64,000 nucleotides of DNA, from NCBI GenBank assembly GCA_029204225.1, contig CM055095.1:15034049-15098048 (forward strand), in the 5' to 3' direction. A model generated the notes under the pieces. The model saw nothing but the letters and a program-made list of their open reading frames with translations. It searched no databases and was not told where the DNA came from. Of this stretch, positions 50,387 through 61,970 are shown one piece after another (the first letter of the stretch is position 1; each line of letters starts with the position of its first letter). This stretch comes from Diphasiastrum complanatum (Eukaryota; Streptophyta; Lycopodiopsida; Lycopodiales; Lycopodiaceae). The translations under genes and the position numbers were made by a program.

Positions 50387-51373
50387 CTAAATATTGTTGT
50401 AGTTAAGATGGCCAAGTCTGAAATGCCACATCATATCAGTTGATTCAGAAGTGGCTGTGTGAAGAGCTTGACTGTTAGAAGAGTAGCAGTGGCTGAGTTT
50501 GTAAAGATAGCCGCTTCTTCTTCCGTAGGCTAGAACCTTCCGGGATTTGTCAAGGATTGTGCAGCCTTCTGTATCGAATTCGACCCTCTGACCTGAATCG
50601 GTGATTCTGCTAACTGAGAGCAGATTCTTGGTTAGATTTGAGACGTGGAGAACGTTGGACAACAATTTGACTTCACCTCTTTTGAATTCAACCCTGACCG
50701 TTCCTTCACCTTTGATTGAATGTGATGAGTTGTCTCCAAGTTGTACAACTCAAGAGTGGGTGAACGACTTGTACTCTTTGAACCAGTCGCGATGGTGAGT
50801 CATATGTTGTGTTGCTCCAAAGTCTAGATACCAAGAATTGATATCCTGTTGTTCTCCAACTTTGGTCATGAAAGCTGCTTCATCTTCTTCTTCTTGTTGT
50901 TGCTGATTTGAGTGACTAGCTGTAGCACTATGTGCTTGTTGTTGGAACCGCTTCTTCTTTTCGTTATTGTACTTCAAAATTCGACAGTACTTGATTTCGT
51001 GACCAGTCCTCTTACAATATCTGCAGAATAGTTTCTGCACAGGTTGGAATGATGCAGAGCTTGAATTCGATCTTGAATCGAAATTTGTTCCAGACTGCAT
51101 GTTGCTCTTTTTGTCAGTAGAGCCTGACTTTGTAGATCTCTTGGATCTAAACTTCTGATTTTTTGAATACAGAGCTTGAGGATCCGATCCTGAGCCTGAG
51201 GAGGATGCTGATCTTCTGATCTCCTCTTGTAGGAGCAGCGAGATTACTCTTGATAGAGTGAGGTGCTCCTGGGTAGAAATTGCCATTACCCAATTTTCGT
51301 AGACTTCAGATAGACTCGATAATAGAGTCATGAGTGCATCATAATCTTCTATGACTGAGCCAGTTGCAGTCAT
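50387..51373 (-). mobile_element. Copia zinc knuckle, protease, GAG-pre-integrase
   Basis: CRYCKRTGHEIKYC is the zinc knuckle and WYLDFGATQHMTHHRDWF the protease region. MMWHFRLGHLNYNNI is the pre-integrase motif. Confidence 0.85.
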
Positions 51374-51780
51374 CTATTCCATAAGATTTTTGAAAGTGAG
51401 GTGACTCGAAACACTATCTGCTTCAGACATTCTGAGGTTGAAGAATTTCTTTCCCATATTGAACTTGGATGTAACGTCTCTAATGTCGTAGAGAGCTGCT
51501 AGGATGTCCCATGCATCCTTAGCTGTATGAGCAACACGTGTGTGGCTGATCTGAGTGTCCTTGATGTTGAGGGTGATCATGGCAAATGCTTTGCCATCTC
51601 TCAGTCTCCACTTGGTGATGACGGCTGCATCACCTTCTGGTTTGAGTTCTGTGCCATCAACGATGTCCCACAGTTCTTTGGCTAGAAGTATAACCTTCAT
51701 CTTGAATTTCCAGAGATGGTAGTTATTTCCATCGAGTTTGTCAGTGAGAGATGAACTAGATGATGGATCCATTCTGGTTG
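51374..51780 (-). mobile_element. Copia gag (UBN2-type) N-terminus
   Basis: LDGNNYHLWKFKMKVILLAK and KDAWDILAALYDIRDVTSKF are gag motifs of plant copia elements. Confidence 0.85.
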
Positions 51781-51905
51781 AACGAGATCGTTGGTAGAAA
51801 CAACGATTGTCGGAATACTGTTGGCTGCGCATTTGCTAGAAAGACGTCTTGATAGAAACAAGATTGATAATCCGTAGTAAAAATGCAGATTACTGAAATG
51901 CCTGC

Positions 51906-51917
51906 TCTGATACCATG
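51906..51917 (-). other. Copia primer binding site (Met tRNA), offset from LTR
   Basis: The minus strand reads TGGTATCAGAGC here, but the LTR edge is at 51973. About 55 bp of GC-rich sequence separates them; normally the spacing is 0-3 bp. Confidence 0.7.
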
Positions 51918-51972
51918 TCATAAAACGGTAGTCGTGAGCGCAGCGGAGGCTCGGTAGCTCAGAGCGTAGGCG

Positions 51973-52719
51973 TGTTGGAACAGAAACGCAACAGTTAGCA
52001 GCAGAAATATTCAAGTAGAAGAATTCATATAGTTTGCGCAAATGAACGATGCAGTAGTGAGCTAAAAATTGCACTCTGATAAAATATCAACAGTGAGTAC
52101 AATGGCTTGAAGTAATCACTGCTTGCTGAGCGTGATAACGCTGGCTACAGATGACTCTGATTGAAAGAGAAATTCCAAAAATTTTCACTTACATAACTAG
52201 ATTCAACTAATATAGAGATTTACAAGAGAGAAAATACTATTACAAGCCTTTAAGTCTATTTATGCCAGTCATTGCATATGTACAAAAGTTGGTAACTGCC
52301 AACTGCCTTTGGGATATTTGTTTGTCCATCTGTTTTAGGGTTACTCATAAGTTGGCAAAGTCGGTCAGAAAAATGCGAAAAACTAAAAAAGTTGAGAAGG
52401 CATAGGTGCCCAAAAATGATTTCTAAGGTATTCTGGCCACTTGGCTAGTGTGTCGCATTTTTTGCTAAGGAGCGAAAAAGGCGAAGGTGCCTTAAAAATG
52501 ATTTTCAAGATATTCTGGCCACTTGGCCAGTGTGCGACATTTTTTGCTAAGGAGCGAAAAAGGCGAAAAAGATGAAGGTGCCTTAAAATGATTTCAAGGC
52601 ATAGAAAATTTCAAAGGGAAAAAATGTGAAGGCCTAAAAATATGTTGTCGGCCTTCGGTTTTTCAAGATGCTCATTACTTAAACGATTTGTTTTAAGACT
52701 GAGCATAAGAAATCTAACA
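51973..52719 (-). repeat. Copia 5' LTR with internal minisatellite
   Basis: 747 bp. Repeat units of about 84 bp lie at 52370-52600 (TTTCTAAGG.ATTCTGGCCACTTGGC...). The unit number and arrangement differ from the 3' LTR. Confidence 0.85.
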
Positions 52720-52890
52720 AGATGAACCTTCGCCGGACTTGGAAAACGTTCGCTGGATAGGTTCAGAGCTTCAAAAACCTTCGTTGAGATTTTATAACCT
52801 ATTTTCACAATACTGAACAAGCTTGCAAATTTTGGTTCAGAACTGAGCAGCCAAACTAGTACATTGTCTAATGGACCCTCCAAATCAGCC

Positions 52891-52899
52891 TATAAAAGG
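52891..52899 (+). promoter_or_regulatory. TATA box upstream of the 53040 ORF
   Basis: TATAAAAGG lies 149 bp before the ATG, at a normal distance for a plant promoter with a short 5' UTR. Start site not determined. Confidence 0.5.
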
Positions 52900-53039
52900 G
52901 CAGAATTCAATTTCATTTCTCACTTGTACTAGTGAAGTTCTTGCCAATTTTTTCAGCAACCAAAGCCTTCAAAACTTTCCATACTACTTTTTGATATACA
53001 CTCGCGTTCCTTACTCTCAGTTTTTGATCTTTTTCCATC

Positions 53040-54511
53040 ATGTCTTCCACAGACACTTCTCAGTCGCCTCGTTATACTATCCATCGTGATGTCTCATCTG
53101 CAACAGACATCATGATACTTCCTTGCACAAGAATGGTCACTCAGTGGATGACCCTTGCGGAGCCTTTGCTCATTGCAATGGGTATTCATGAGAGAGCCTT
53201 CTCAGAGAGAATTAACATGGATTTTATTACCTTTGCCTTCAGTACTTGGAAGGAGGAGAAATCCAAATTTTATATTGTTTTCCAAGGAGCCACACACAAG
53301 GTGCGTGTGACCGAAGCCGTCCTTGCTGCCATAGGGATAGCATCTGGTACCCAAGCCTCACCGAATCATAAGCAAGCTAAACAGGCTATTAAGCCTTATA
53401 TTGACACCACCAATGATCTGTGTTGGACTAATGATGGCTATCTTCTAGATGCCATTACTGATCCTGCCATCCATGCTTCTGCTCAGCTCCTCAACAATTT
53501 CCTGATGGTTGGCAACCTCAGGAAAGACCATATCTCTTTCCAAATTTTGCATAGGATAGTTGAGTCTCAGGCCAAGATAACCAAGGCCCCTTTGGAACCA
53601 TATAACTGGTTCAAGACTGTGTTTGGAGAGCTCAAACGAGCTATCAAAAGTAATACCAAGCAGTACTTTGCTGCTTGCCAGCTCTTGTCCTTCCTTGCAG
53701 CCTCCTATCTTGATAACAAAATCCATGGTTTTAGTATGGATTCTGTGCTCTCTATTTACGAAGAGGCATCGGCCGAATCTTCCCGACAGGTGTCGAGTTC
53801 ACATAGTCGTTGTCGTCTACGCAACAAGATCGTTGTTCCTGACTCGCCTCCCGCGACACGTCGACGTACTAGGCAACCAACTCCATCTGTGCTTCCACCC
53901 CTGTTGCAATTCGCATTGAGCTACCTATCCCTCAATCCACTGATGCATCCCTTGCCTCCACTTCCTCACAAGGTCAGTCTGTGACAATTGGATCTACCAT
54001 TCCAGTCACAGCTGCCCAAGCCGCCTCCTCCCCACAGCTCCGAGTTATTTCGCCAAACACCCAATCATTCATGGATAAGTTCGATGATTCCAACCCACTA
54101 GGCCCAGATGAGATCTTTGAAATGCCCAAGAGCCCCAGACCCTTTCATCTCCAATCCCCTGGAAGAGGATTCGAACAGTTCCATGATACCGCTACTGGAT
54201 TTGATGATTCCTTCCAAATCAATCAGCATGATCAAGTTGAAGCCGCACCAGACACCCTTCGAGTCATTCATGTTGTTCTATCTCCAAAGCAGTTTGATGC
54301 CACAGTGCCTGAAGGTTTTGAAGAAGTAGATATCTTTGAAGAAGAAGAACCGGCCACACACCAGAGGCCGGTTAGCACAATTCCTACCAGAACTGTTCTT
54401 GTCGCTCCTGCTGCTGCTGTTGTTCCTACTACCGTGGATTCTGGTGATGCAATGGGTCTTGTTTCTATCCTTGCGCGTGTGATCCAGACCATATACAACT
54501 CAAGAAAATGA
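53040..54511 (+). pseudogene. Unrecognised gene-like ORF, possibly retroelement-derived, broken
   Basis: It begins MSSTDTSQSPRYTIHRDVSS, with a globular, helix-like region (FIVFQGATHKVRV-type text; HASAQLLNNFLMVGNLRKDH; EPYNWFKTVFGELKRAIKSN). A basic, proline/serine-rich linker follows, then an acidic C-terminal part (FEEVDIFEEEEP). About 490 codons in total, with about one break. The layout vaguely recalls the 'putative plant transposon protein' regions found beside plant retroelements (PF20167-like), but I cannot confirm this. It lies 320 bp after the copia LTR and has its own TATA box, so it does not look like part of copia. Function unknown. Confidence 0.45.
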
Positions 54512-54719
54512 GTTATTTGTTGTGATACATGCACTAAAACCTAGAGGCATAATCTTTATGGTAGTCAATTTTTAGTGTATATAGATTAGCATTCTGCTGA
54601 GAGGAAAGTGTGAAACATATTTTCATTTTGGTCATATATGAAAAATAGTTGAAATTGGAAGAAATGAAAATTGAAAAGAGATTAATTCATAGGGGTCTCA
54701 TATTTCTAAGACTGATAAG

Positions 54720-55520
54720 AAAATTGTAGAACAGTTCACCATTCGAGGTGGTTTACTATCTCAAAATAGTTTGTGTGCCAAGGGATGATGAGTTGAAGAA
54801 ACAAATTCTTTATGAATGTCATGACATACCCTATGTATGTCATGACATAGGTATGCATAGGACGTTGGACTTGGTCAAAAGAGAGTTTTATTGGCCAAAA
54901 CTCAAGCCATATGTCAAATCTTATGTCTTTAAGAGTAAGCCATGTTAGCTAGCTAAAGCTGAACACTTAAAGTCTAGAGGGTTGTTGCATTCCTTAGATA
55001 TGCCTCTATTTTGTAGTTGGATGTCCTAAGACCCAATGGCAAAATGATTATATTTGGGTTTTAGTGGACATGTTACCTAAATTAGCTACATTCATACTAG
55101 TAAAGTCAACTACAAAGATTCCAAATTTAGCCCAAATACTGGTGGAAAGATTATTTAGGCTTTATGGATTACCAAATGATATAGTTAGTGATAGAAATCC
55201 TAAGTTTACAAGTCACTTTTGGTCAGCTATATTCCATAAGCTTGAAACCTTGCTTAGTTCTATTTAGTGAAACCCATAGGTGTAGCCAAGGAAGTGCACA
55301 CCAAAGTAACAGGAATCAGATTCGTGCTAGACTTCATAGTCTTGTACTTGCCCAAATTCCCTCAATCTTACCAAGTTTTACTTGGAAGGTTGTGGCTTGG
55401 GACGTCCCAAGTGTTCACAATTGGAGTCAAAATCATATCGTTCTCTAGCATCTCAATTTTGCTATTTAGATCGATCCTGATACCGCATGGTTTCCATCTC
55501 TATCACAACTAACCACTGAG
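54720..55520 (+). mobile_element. Ty3-gypsy integrase relic
   Basis: KKQILYECHDIP, then HRTLDLVKREFYWPKLKPYV is the zinc-binding part and LYGLPNDIVSDRNPKFTSHF the catalytic core. This differs from A and B. It is heavily broken and old; no LTRs were found nearby. Confidence 0.75.
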
Positions 55521-58142
55521 GAATCAAAAAATGGACATTGCTAGAGGAGAATTGCCATATGCGATGATTTGCAAATAGATGTTGAAAATTGGACCGAACT
55601 CTTTTGATGAAGACGATCTTCCATCAAGGGTACCCAAGAAACACACTAAGGAATCTAGCGAAGGCCACTTTTTTCGATGAGCCTAGAGGCTATACCTCAA
55701 GAATAGTTGCAAGGAATCTGTAATGAATCCCATATTCAAGTTCTTCAACTATTCACCTTGGAGGAAGGTCAGGAGTATGAGGATGATGAGTTCCTCCGTT
55801 ATCCCTTCACTTTAAGTCCGTCCCAAGATCCCAAAAGACAAAATCCAAAAAAATCCATAAAAGATATCAACATGCATTCCTTTGTACTCTGATGCGTTTT
55901 CCCATCTTTTATCAATAAAAACAAGAAGTGGTAGAATAGATACGCTTGCCACTCTACGGGCTAATACAGATGCATTCACGTATGTGAAAAAATATATAGA
56001 TGAAACTTTGAAGCCTTATGCCGTACAAATTCTTGGCTCAATTATCATGTGGATTCCATATAACTTTATGTTATATATGGAATGGAGATAGACCCTTTAT
56101 CGCTCGTCTCAATAGATTTATCAGCCACTTGGGTTGGAGCTCACTAAAAACGGCTCTACAATTTCACAGTTCTGACACCATTAACCCAAGCCACTATTAT
56201 TGCTTACTTTATGATTTTACGTAAAATTGAAAACCTAGTTTTGTGTGAGCGGTATCTTAATCACCTACTTGATTCCCCTTCCAAGGTTGAATTTTCAGAA
56301 AAATGGTTCTTACATTCAGAGTGTAAATTTTCAATCTCCTTGAGGATCAATTGTAACTTTTTGTTACGCCACCCAAAAAATTCCCAATATCTCACTTACG
56401 CCACTGAGTGGAGTCAAACTCCAAACCTTAAGCAGAGTAAAGGTCTTCACCAATAGAGAGATTGAAGCTCAATTCTACCTTCTCGTTATGCCACTCAAAA
56501 AATTCCCAACAAGTTAAATCAAACTGCAGACCTTTAGGAGAGCAAAGGTCTTTTATAAACAGGCCACTTGTTGGAGGAATACACCGAGCAAGTAAAATGT
56601 GCTTAGTTTCACTTCATACAATTTCACGTCTCTGACTCTTGGTTGAAAGTGTTTGATCAAGGCAAGAACCTTAATGAGAGATGACACACCTCTCGATAGA
56701 AAATGCAAGTCCAAATTGAACCTGAGGCAGTTCATCTACAAGAAAAGAGAGAATTTCTTGCTTGAGCCATCTCTAGTAGCACTGTAAGTGGTGTTATCAC
56801 TCCTGACCAGTCCCACATACTGCTAGCCCCCAATGCTACAAATTGTCATCGAAGCCATTCTTTGAACACATTTTCTTATCTCAAGTAGTATTGACAGCTC
56901 TGTACATATGTTCAGTGATAAACACCTAAGCATACATTTGAATGGTGAACAGTCACTTTTCATCTACCGACAGTAAATCAAGAAAAAAAATAGCAGCAAA
57001 TTAAACTTCAATGTTGTTAAATCTTTACAACAAACCCTTCCCCTGTCTAGGCAAAAATTGTACTGCAGTTCATTTCATCATTCTCGCAATTCAAAGGATG
57101 CAAAGTTAGTACATCAATCACATGTCACTTCAGCAGCTTTAAAATGGATTTCGCATGTATATTGTCAGCATAACCAGATATCCTCTCGATGGACTTATAA
57201 CACCAAAAGCAAACAAGAAAACTCGCACTAAATTTTCCTATCTCCACCAAAATTGCTGACAAGCGAATCAGCAATTTCTTGATTTTTCCAGGTAATGATA
57301 AAGACAGTTCAAAATTTAAATCTACACAGCCTACTAAAAATTATCCTCTTCAATTTTACATACAGATTAATATTATCATAGATGATGTCACAAGAATCTC
57401 ACACACCCAGATAGAGAATTGCTGTGAACAGACTAAGAAAGACTATTGTAGATTGCAGTTTCAAAATCTCTGGAGTCTTAAAAGTTTCAATGATGTCAAA
57501 GAATAATGTTGAATATGCCCACAGACGAGTCTGTGCAGAGAAGAGCCATATTGGCAGAGATAAGAAGCTGCCCACACAAGCAACCAGAAAAAACAAAGGG
57601 CATCTTGTATGTTTTCCCTTATGGTAAAGACTGGGGCATGTCTCCACATGATAGAAACAGATGGTCTGCTTCCAACTAGATCTTCACCAAGGCGTTTATG
57701 TCCATGATCAAGTGGTCCCAAGAGTCTGTTGTATACATATCCTAAGTAGATCCAAAACAACGTGCAAACTAGCATATATAAACTGTGCTATCGAGGTACC
57801 CAAATCAGCAGATACCAAGGACCAAGGACAAGGTCGTGAACATTCTTCAAAAAGGCACCTGAAGCAATTTCATTTGACTTCCCGCACAAAGAATCCACCG
57901 ACATTCACTTAACAACGCCAGCCATAGCCAAGCAGTGAGCCCAAGAACTGGCAACAAGATGAAGACAAAAACAAGTAGCAGAAGCAATGATTCTGTTCCT
58001 ACAGTGCATGATATCTAACCATAATCTCAAACTCCCTGATCTGCGAGAGACATTTGCACACAAATAACATCAGTTGGAAAGCTAACCCCCTACCATGACT
58101 TCCTAAAAGTTCAGAAACCCAAATTGCTTTCACCTGGATTCT
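55521..58142. other. Decayed intergenic DNA and VAP 3' flank
   Basis: No supported gene. 56280-56550 has repeated phrases (CCCAAMAARTT; AGCAAAGGTCTT) suggesting an old local duplication. The right part should include the 3' UTR of the VAP gene. Confidence 0.5.
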
Positions 58143-58283
58143 CTATGACCTAATAAGGTAACCAACAAGAATGCCCAAAAGGCCCACTAGGAAAACAAAC
58201 AAGAAGGAAAATCCAGGTTCTTTGATAACAGTTTGAGTTCTGCCTCTACTCAAGGCAGTTTGGGCATCAATATTTGCGTTCTT
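58143..58283 (-). CDS. VAP-like gene, last exon (membrane anchor)
   Basis: KNANIDAQTALSRGRTQTVI, then KEPG and the 20-residue hydrophobic anchor. The acceptor is GTGCAG and the stop is TAG. Confidence 0.9.
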   Translation of the reverse strand, partial: KNANIDAQTALSRGRTQTVIKEPGFSFLFVFLVGLLGILVGYLIRS

Positions 58284-61200
58284 CTGCACAAACCCAGACA
58301 GAAAGAATGCATTGTCAGAAAATAGTCAGCAATCCTGGAAGGAACTGACTACAAGCTTAAGATTGAGGTTACAAACTTCCATCAAAACCAAATAAGCAAC
58401 AGGAAATATGCCTTTTGAAATGATTTTGATTCGAAAATTGATGATGTTACTTGAAAGAATTGAAACCATAAAAATTTGACCATGGTTACAAGAAATTTCA
58501 AGAAATAAAGCAGTATTAATACGCTGTGTATGAACTTCTGAGAACAATTCCATAGAAGATTGAATGCCATAAAAGTGACTGACCATCCTAGAAAATCATT
58601 ACTCAACTTCCTCTAAGAAACTAACCCCGAAGGATTCTTCATTATCAAATGTTCAACTTGCTGAAAGTAGAAGCTCCAAGTGAAATTTGAGAAAGAAAGT
58701 AGTCAATGATGTACATCTAAACTATGTTGAGAAGGGGAAGATAGACCACCCTCTGCAACTACACAGCCATTGCATTCTGATCCACCATATCTCCAAGGGC
58801 AGTTCTCTCAAAAGTCCCATACGTGACTGGATATGGTCCTACATAATAAGCTGAAGTATCCTTTCTATATTTTCTGATTAGATCCATAATCTTCCCATTG
58901 CGGCATCGTTTATACTCAAGCTCTTGATCTCCAGAAAAATGGGCACAAACCAAAGAAGACTTTTTACAAGCTCACAAACAACTACACAATAGCATATTAT
59001 GAACAACCAGTACAGCAACTATGAGCTACATCCTTTTTGTATATAATGTTAGACAAAATGATGTCCATAAACCCTTTCATATTCAGTTCCTAAATGCAAA
59101 GTGCATGCATGACCTCAGAGTTGCCCTTGAATTCATTGCAGCTTAGTAGAACTAAATGCCAACGGTGTTCCAACTGCACCAAAGAATGCCACCATCTCAA
59201 GGACTTAAAAGTTACGAAGTTTAACTATTTTCATGAGTGAAAGGAAACTGGGTCACATCTTATCATAAGTCAACATGATGGTAAATAAACAGGTGCAGGA
59301 AAATGGTCACGAGATTGATATACACTGTGGTCCTTCCTGCAGCAGGTCGCTGAATTTTAATTTTACAACAAGTTGATTGGATGTCTAGAGCTTTGGATCT
59401 TAAAGTCCACAGTTTTAAGCTCATCAATTGGTACATCATCTCTAGTTTCAAGGATTCTGATGAGAGGTTGGCAGACAGACTGCCCCGTGTTTAAGAGGAA
59501 TATGAAGATAAAAGTTTGCTTGCAGCTCAGAAACTTACCTGTAACTAAGACACTTGACGTCTAGCTGAGAGACAGATTAGCAGATTAGAGATCAGCCAGG
59601 TTAACAGATTTGCCACCAGAGTGACGTGGTTTGCTCAAGTCATGGTTCAGTCAATTCAATGCTACTTCACACTGTACTCTTGATCCACAGCTTTCAAACA
59701 GCGCTTATGGTTGAAACACAGGCATAGATATCTGTAGCTGAGATACTGATATCTACAAATGACGATCGGAGGTATTTCACAGTCAGTCACCACCAGAACA
59801 TACACATTATAATCAAGCAGTCTCTGCTTTAAGGGCAAATCTCCAGTTTCAATTACCTGATCCTACCACATTACACGTTTGGATGGTTTGCAAGGATGTG
59901 TTGAGCTGTACTAGTGATATTCAGCTATTTACTGTTATTTCTAAACAAGCAATTTGGTCTTTACGTCTGGCTTCAGCTTTACTGGCATACTCTAGGCTAT
60001 GGAGCTACTGCTATCATTTGATGTTCCTGCTCCAAACAGCCAGCTCAGGATCTATTTGCATGTTTTGAGCTGATTGTTGTCGACACTACCTAGCAATTGT
60101 GGTCTCTATAAATAGCTTGGTGGGTCTATTTGTTTCTCACAAGCCATTGTTCCTACTTTCATCTGTATCCTTATTCTATATGCATGGTTTGAGGTCTGAT
60201 AGTCAGTACTTTGGTGTCTGCTATGACATTCAAGTGACACTCCTTGTCTATCCAATTGGCATGGTTATCTTAGCATGCCATAATCGAGATACTCCACATA
60301 CAAAGCTATTTTTGAAATTTCCTAGCAGTGTCATCTTATTCTATCCGACTCAGCCTGTACGAGATTCTCAAACTCCGGATGACTACCACTCAAAAGCTCA
60401 ATTCCATGGTCTGCACTCCTCTGGGGTCGTAATCCATAAAGCAGTTCTTTGGAAAACCAACTGCAAATTCTGTTCTGATTGCCCTCGACAGTTTCCTTCT
60501 CGTGACCCTTGCGTACGCAGTTTTAGCATTATAAGAAAGCTGACTTCTAAGCATCTGGTGATATATTCATAATTTTCATAGCAGTCTATGAACTTATTGT
60601 AATTTCAAAATTGCACACAAAGCAATATAATTTAATTGTTCATACCAATTCTTGTCGAAGACGTTGACTATGTTGAACAGCTGCATTCCGCTCCTCTGTC
60701 AATGCTGTTAAGGCTGCTCTGGCCTACAGAAGCACAAAAAATAATGAACAAAATTGAACTGACCTTATTTTGATTTCAAAACTCCATATTTGCCCGAAGG
60801 GAAACCAAACTCTAGAACTCGGGGTGAGAAAAAAAGCTATGGACCAACATGCCACATTCCGAGGAAAAAGAATGATGATCTTAATTAGGCACGTTTTGGC
60901 TATCTGAACTTGAGAAGAGAATCCTGCAGATTCAGCTTTAAAGAAATATAACTTGCACAAGCTAGCAACATCACAAATGGCACAAGAACAAAAATCAAGA
61001 GTTCATGGTAATTCAGAGGGACCAAACTCTGAGTAGTACATTAATAGACGGAAAGGAAAGGCTAATGCAACTGTCATAAGGCCACAGTAACATGAAATAA
61101 AATGGCTGACAACTTGAAGAGGTATCATACGCATGAAAAAATTTATATAGAAAAGACAGCCATTTGTCTCAAAGCCATATTTCATCCGCAACTGGTCAAG

Positions 61201-61970
61201 CTGGTTCGCTCATTCAATCTCATGATAACATGATAGCTTGCAATTGGATGATTTCATAAACCAAGGAATTCACTAAGACACCCTTATACAGATATATGCT
61301 TGTAAATATATCCAAGCACAAAAAGTACATCAGACCTATATGGAAAATATGTGGCACTGGCACAGTTCAAAGAAAAGTGATTTCTAGGATACACAGTCTA
61401 TCATTTTCAAAATGTCACATGGAAATCTACATTTGTAAGACATTTTCTTGTCAGTCTATGGGCTTTCAACAACTACTAATATGAACTTACCTCTGTTAGC
61501 TTTGCTTTCAGCTCGCTTAAATCTTTAGGTATCTGTCAAACAAAGAAAAAACAGTGTAAATAAAACAAAGTTGATGTCGCAAAGTGCTATTGTGCTTGGT
61601 TACAGAAAGTGTTAAGGCAGCTTCAATAGACATGGCATATTTTCAGCAAACTGACATGATTAAAACTCACAATTTTTCACAAAAGCCCTCGAAACAACTA
61701 CTGCTACAAACTATGCTGTCAAATCAAGGGATGAGCAACAATCAGAAATCTTGATATCATAACTAATAAGAGTTAAAATGGAACAACTTGGATGAGCCTT
61801 ACAGCATCTTTTGAAAATGGGCCCCAATCACCATTAGGAGCTAGAGGAGATGCCTTCGGTGATAAACCCTCCTCTGCAGATTCTGGGACAGGAGATGGAG
61901 GCTGTGGTGGTGCTGTATACACAACCCTCAGTTTTGACTCATGGATTTCTTTCCCAATTTCCTTGTTAAA
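58143..61970 (-). CDS. VAP27/VAP1-type vesicle-associated membrane protein, 3' four exons
   Basis: Exons on the minus strand are 61970-61803, 61532-61491, 60723-60646 and 58283-58143, all GT-AG and phase 0, giving 142 residues. They encode the region after the MSP domain (LRVVYTAPPQPPSPVPESAE), a coiled coil (LTALTEERNAAVQHSQRLRQ) and a C-terminal membrane anchor (FSFLFVFLVGLLGILVGYLI) ending RS before the stop. Plant VAP27 proteins are tail-anchored ER proteins that bind FFAT-like motifs and help form ER-plasma membrane contacts. The N-terminal MSP exons lie beyond 64000. The last intron is 2.4 kb. Confidence 0.9.
58284..60645 (-). other. VAP-like gene, last intron
   Basis: 2.36 kb. Contains an unrecognised minus-strand open stretch at 58759-58953. 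The rest shows nothing supportable. Confidence 0.6.
60646..60723 (-). CDS. VAP-like gene, coiled-coil exon
   Basis: 26 codons, ARAALTALTEERNAAVQHSQ then RLRQEL. The acceptor is CTGTAG and the donor GTATGA. Confidence 0.9.
61491..61532 (-). CDS. VAP-like gene, 42-bp microexon
   Basis: 14 codons, IPKDLSELKAKLTE. The acceptor is TGACAG and the donor GTAAGT; it continues the coiled coil in phase. Confidence 0.88.
61803..61970 (-). CDS. VAP-like gene, post-MSP linker exon
   Basis: 56 codons, FNKEIGKEIHESKLRVVYTA then PPQPPSPVPESAEEGLSPKA and APNGDWGPFSKDA. The acceptor is ATGACAG and the donor GTAAGG. Confidence 0.9.

Larger units (their letters stand above)
47451..52719 (-). mobile_element. Ty1-copia element, old, with both LTRs
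   Basis: LTR-like ends at 47451-48154 and 51973-52719 begin TGTWGGAACAG and end TCTAACA. Order on the minus strand: gag, zinc knuckle, protease, integrase, reverse transcriptase, RNase H, the copia order. Coding is scattered over several short stretches, with at least six breaks. The LTRs differ by roughly 8% in their alignable first 130 bp and differ in internal repeats. No matching target duplication was found, so its flanks may be rearranged. Confidence 0.88.

Noticed and set aside
47446-52724. Target-site duplication around the copia element
   Set aside because: Left flank ends CATAG and right flank starts AGATG; no match, so none is claimed.
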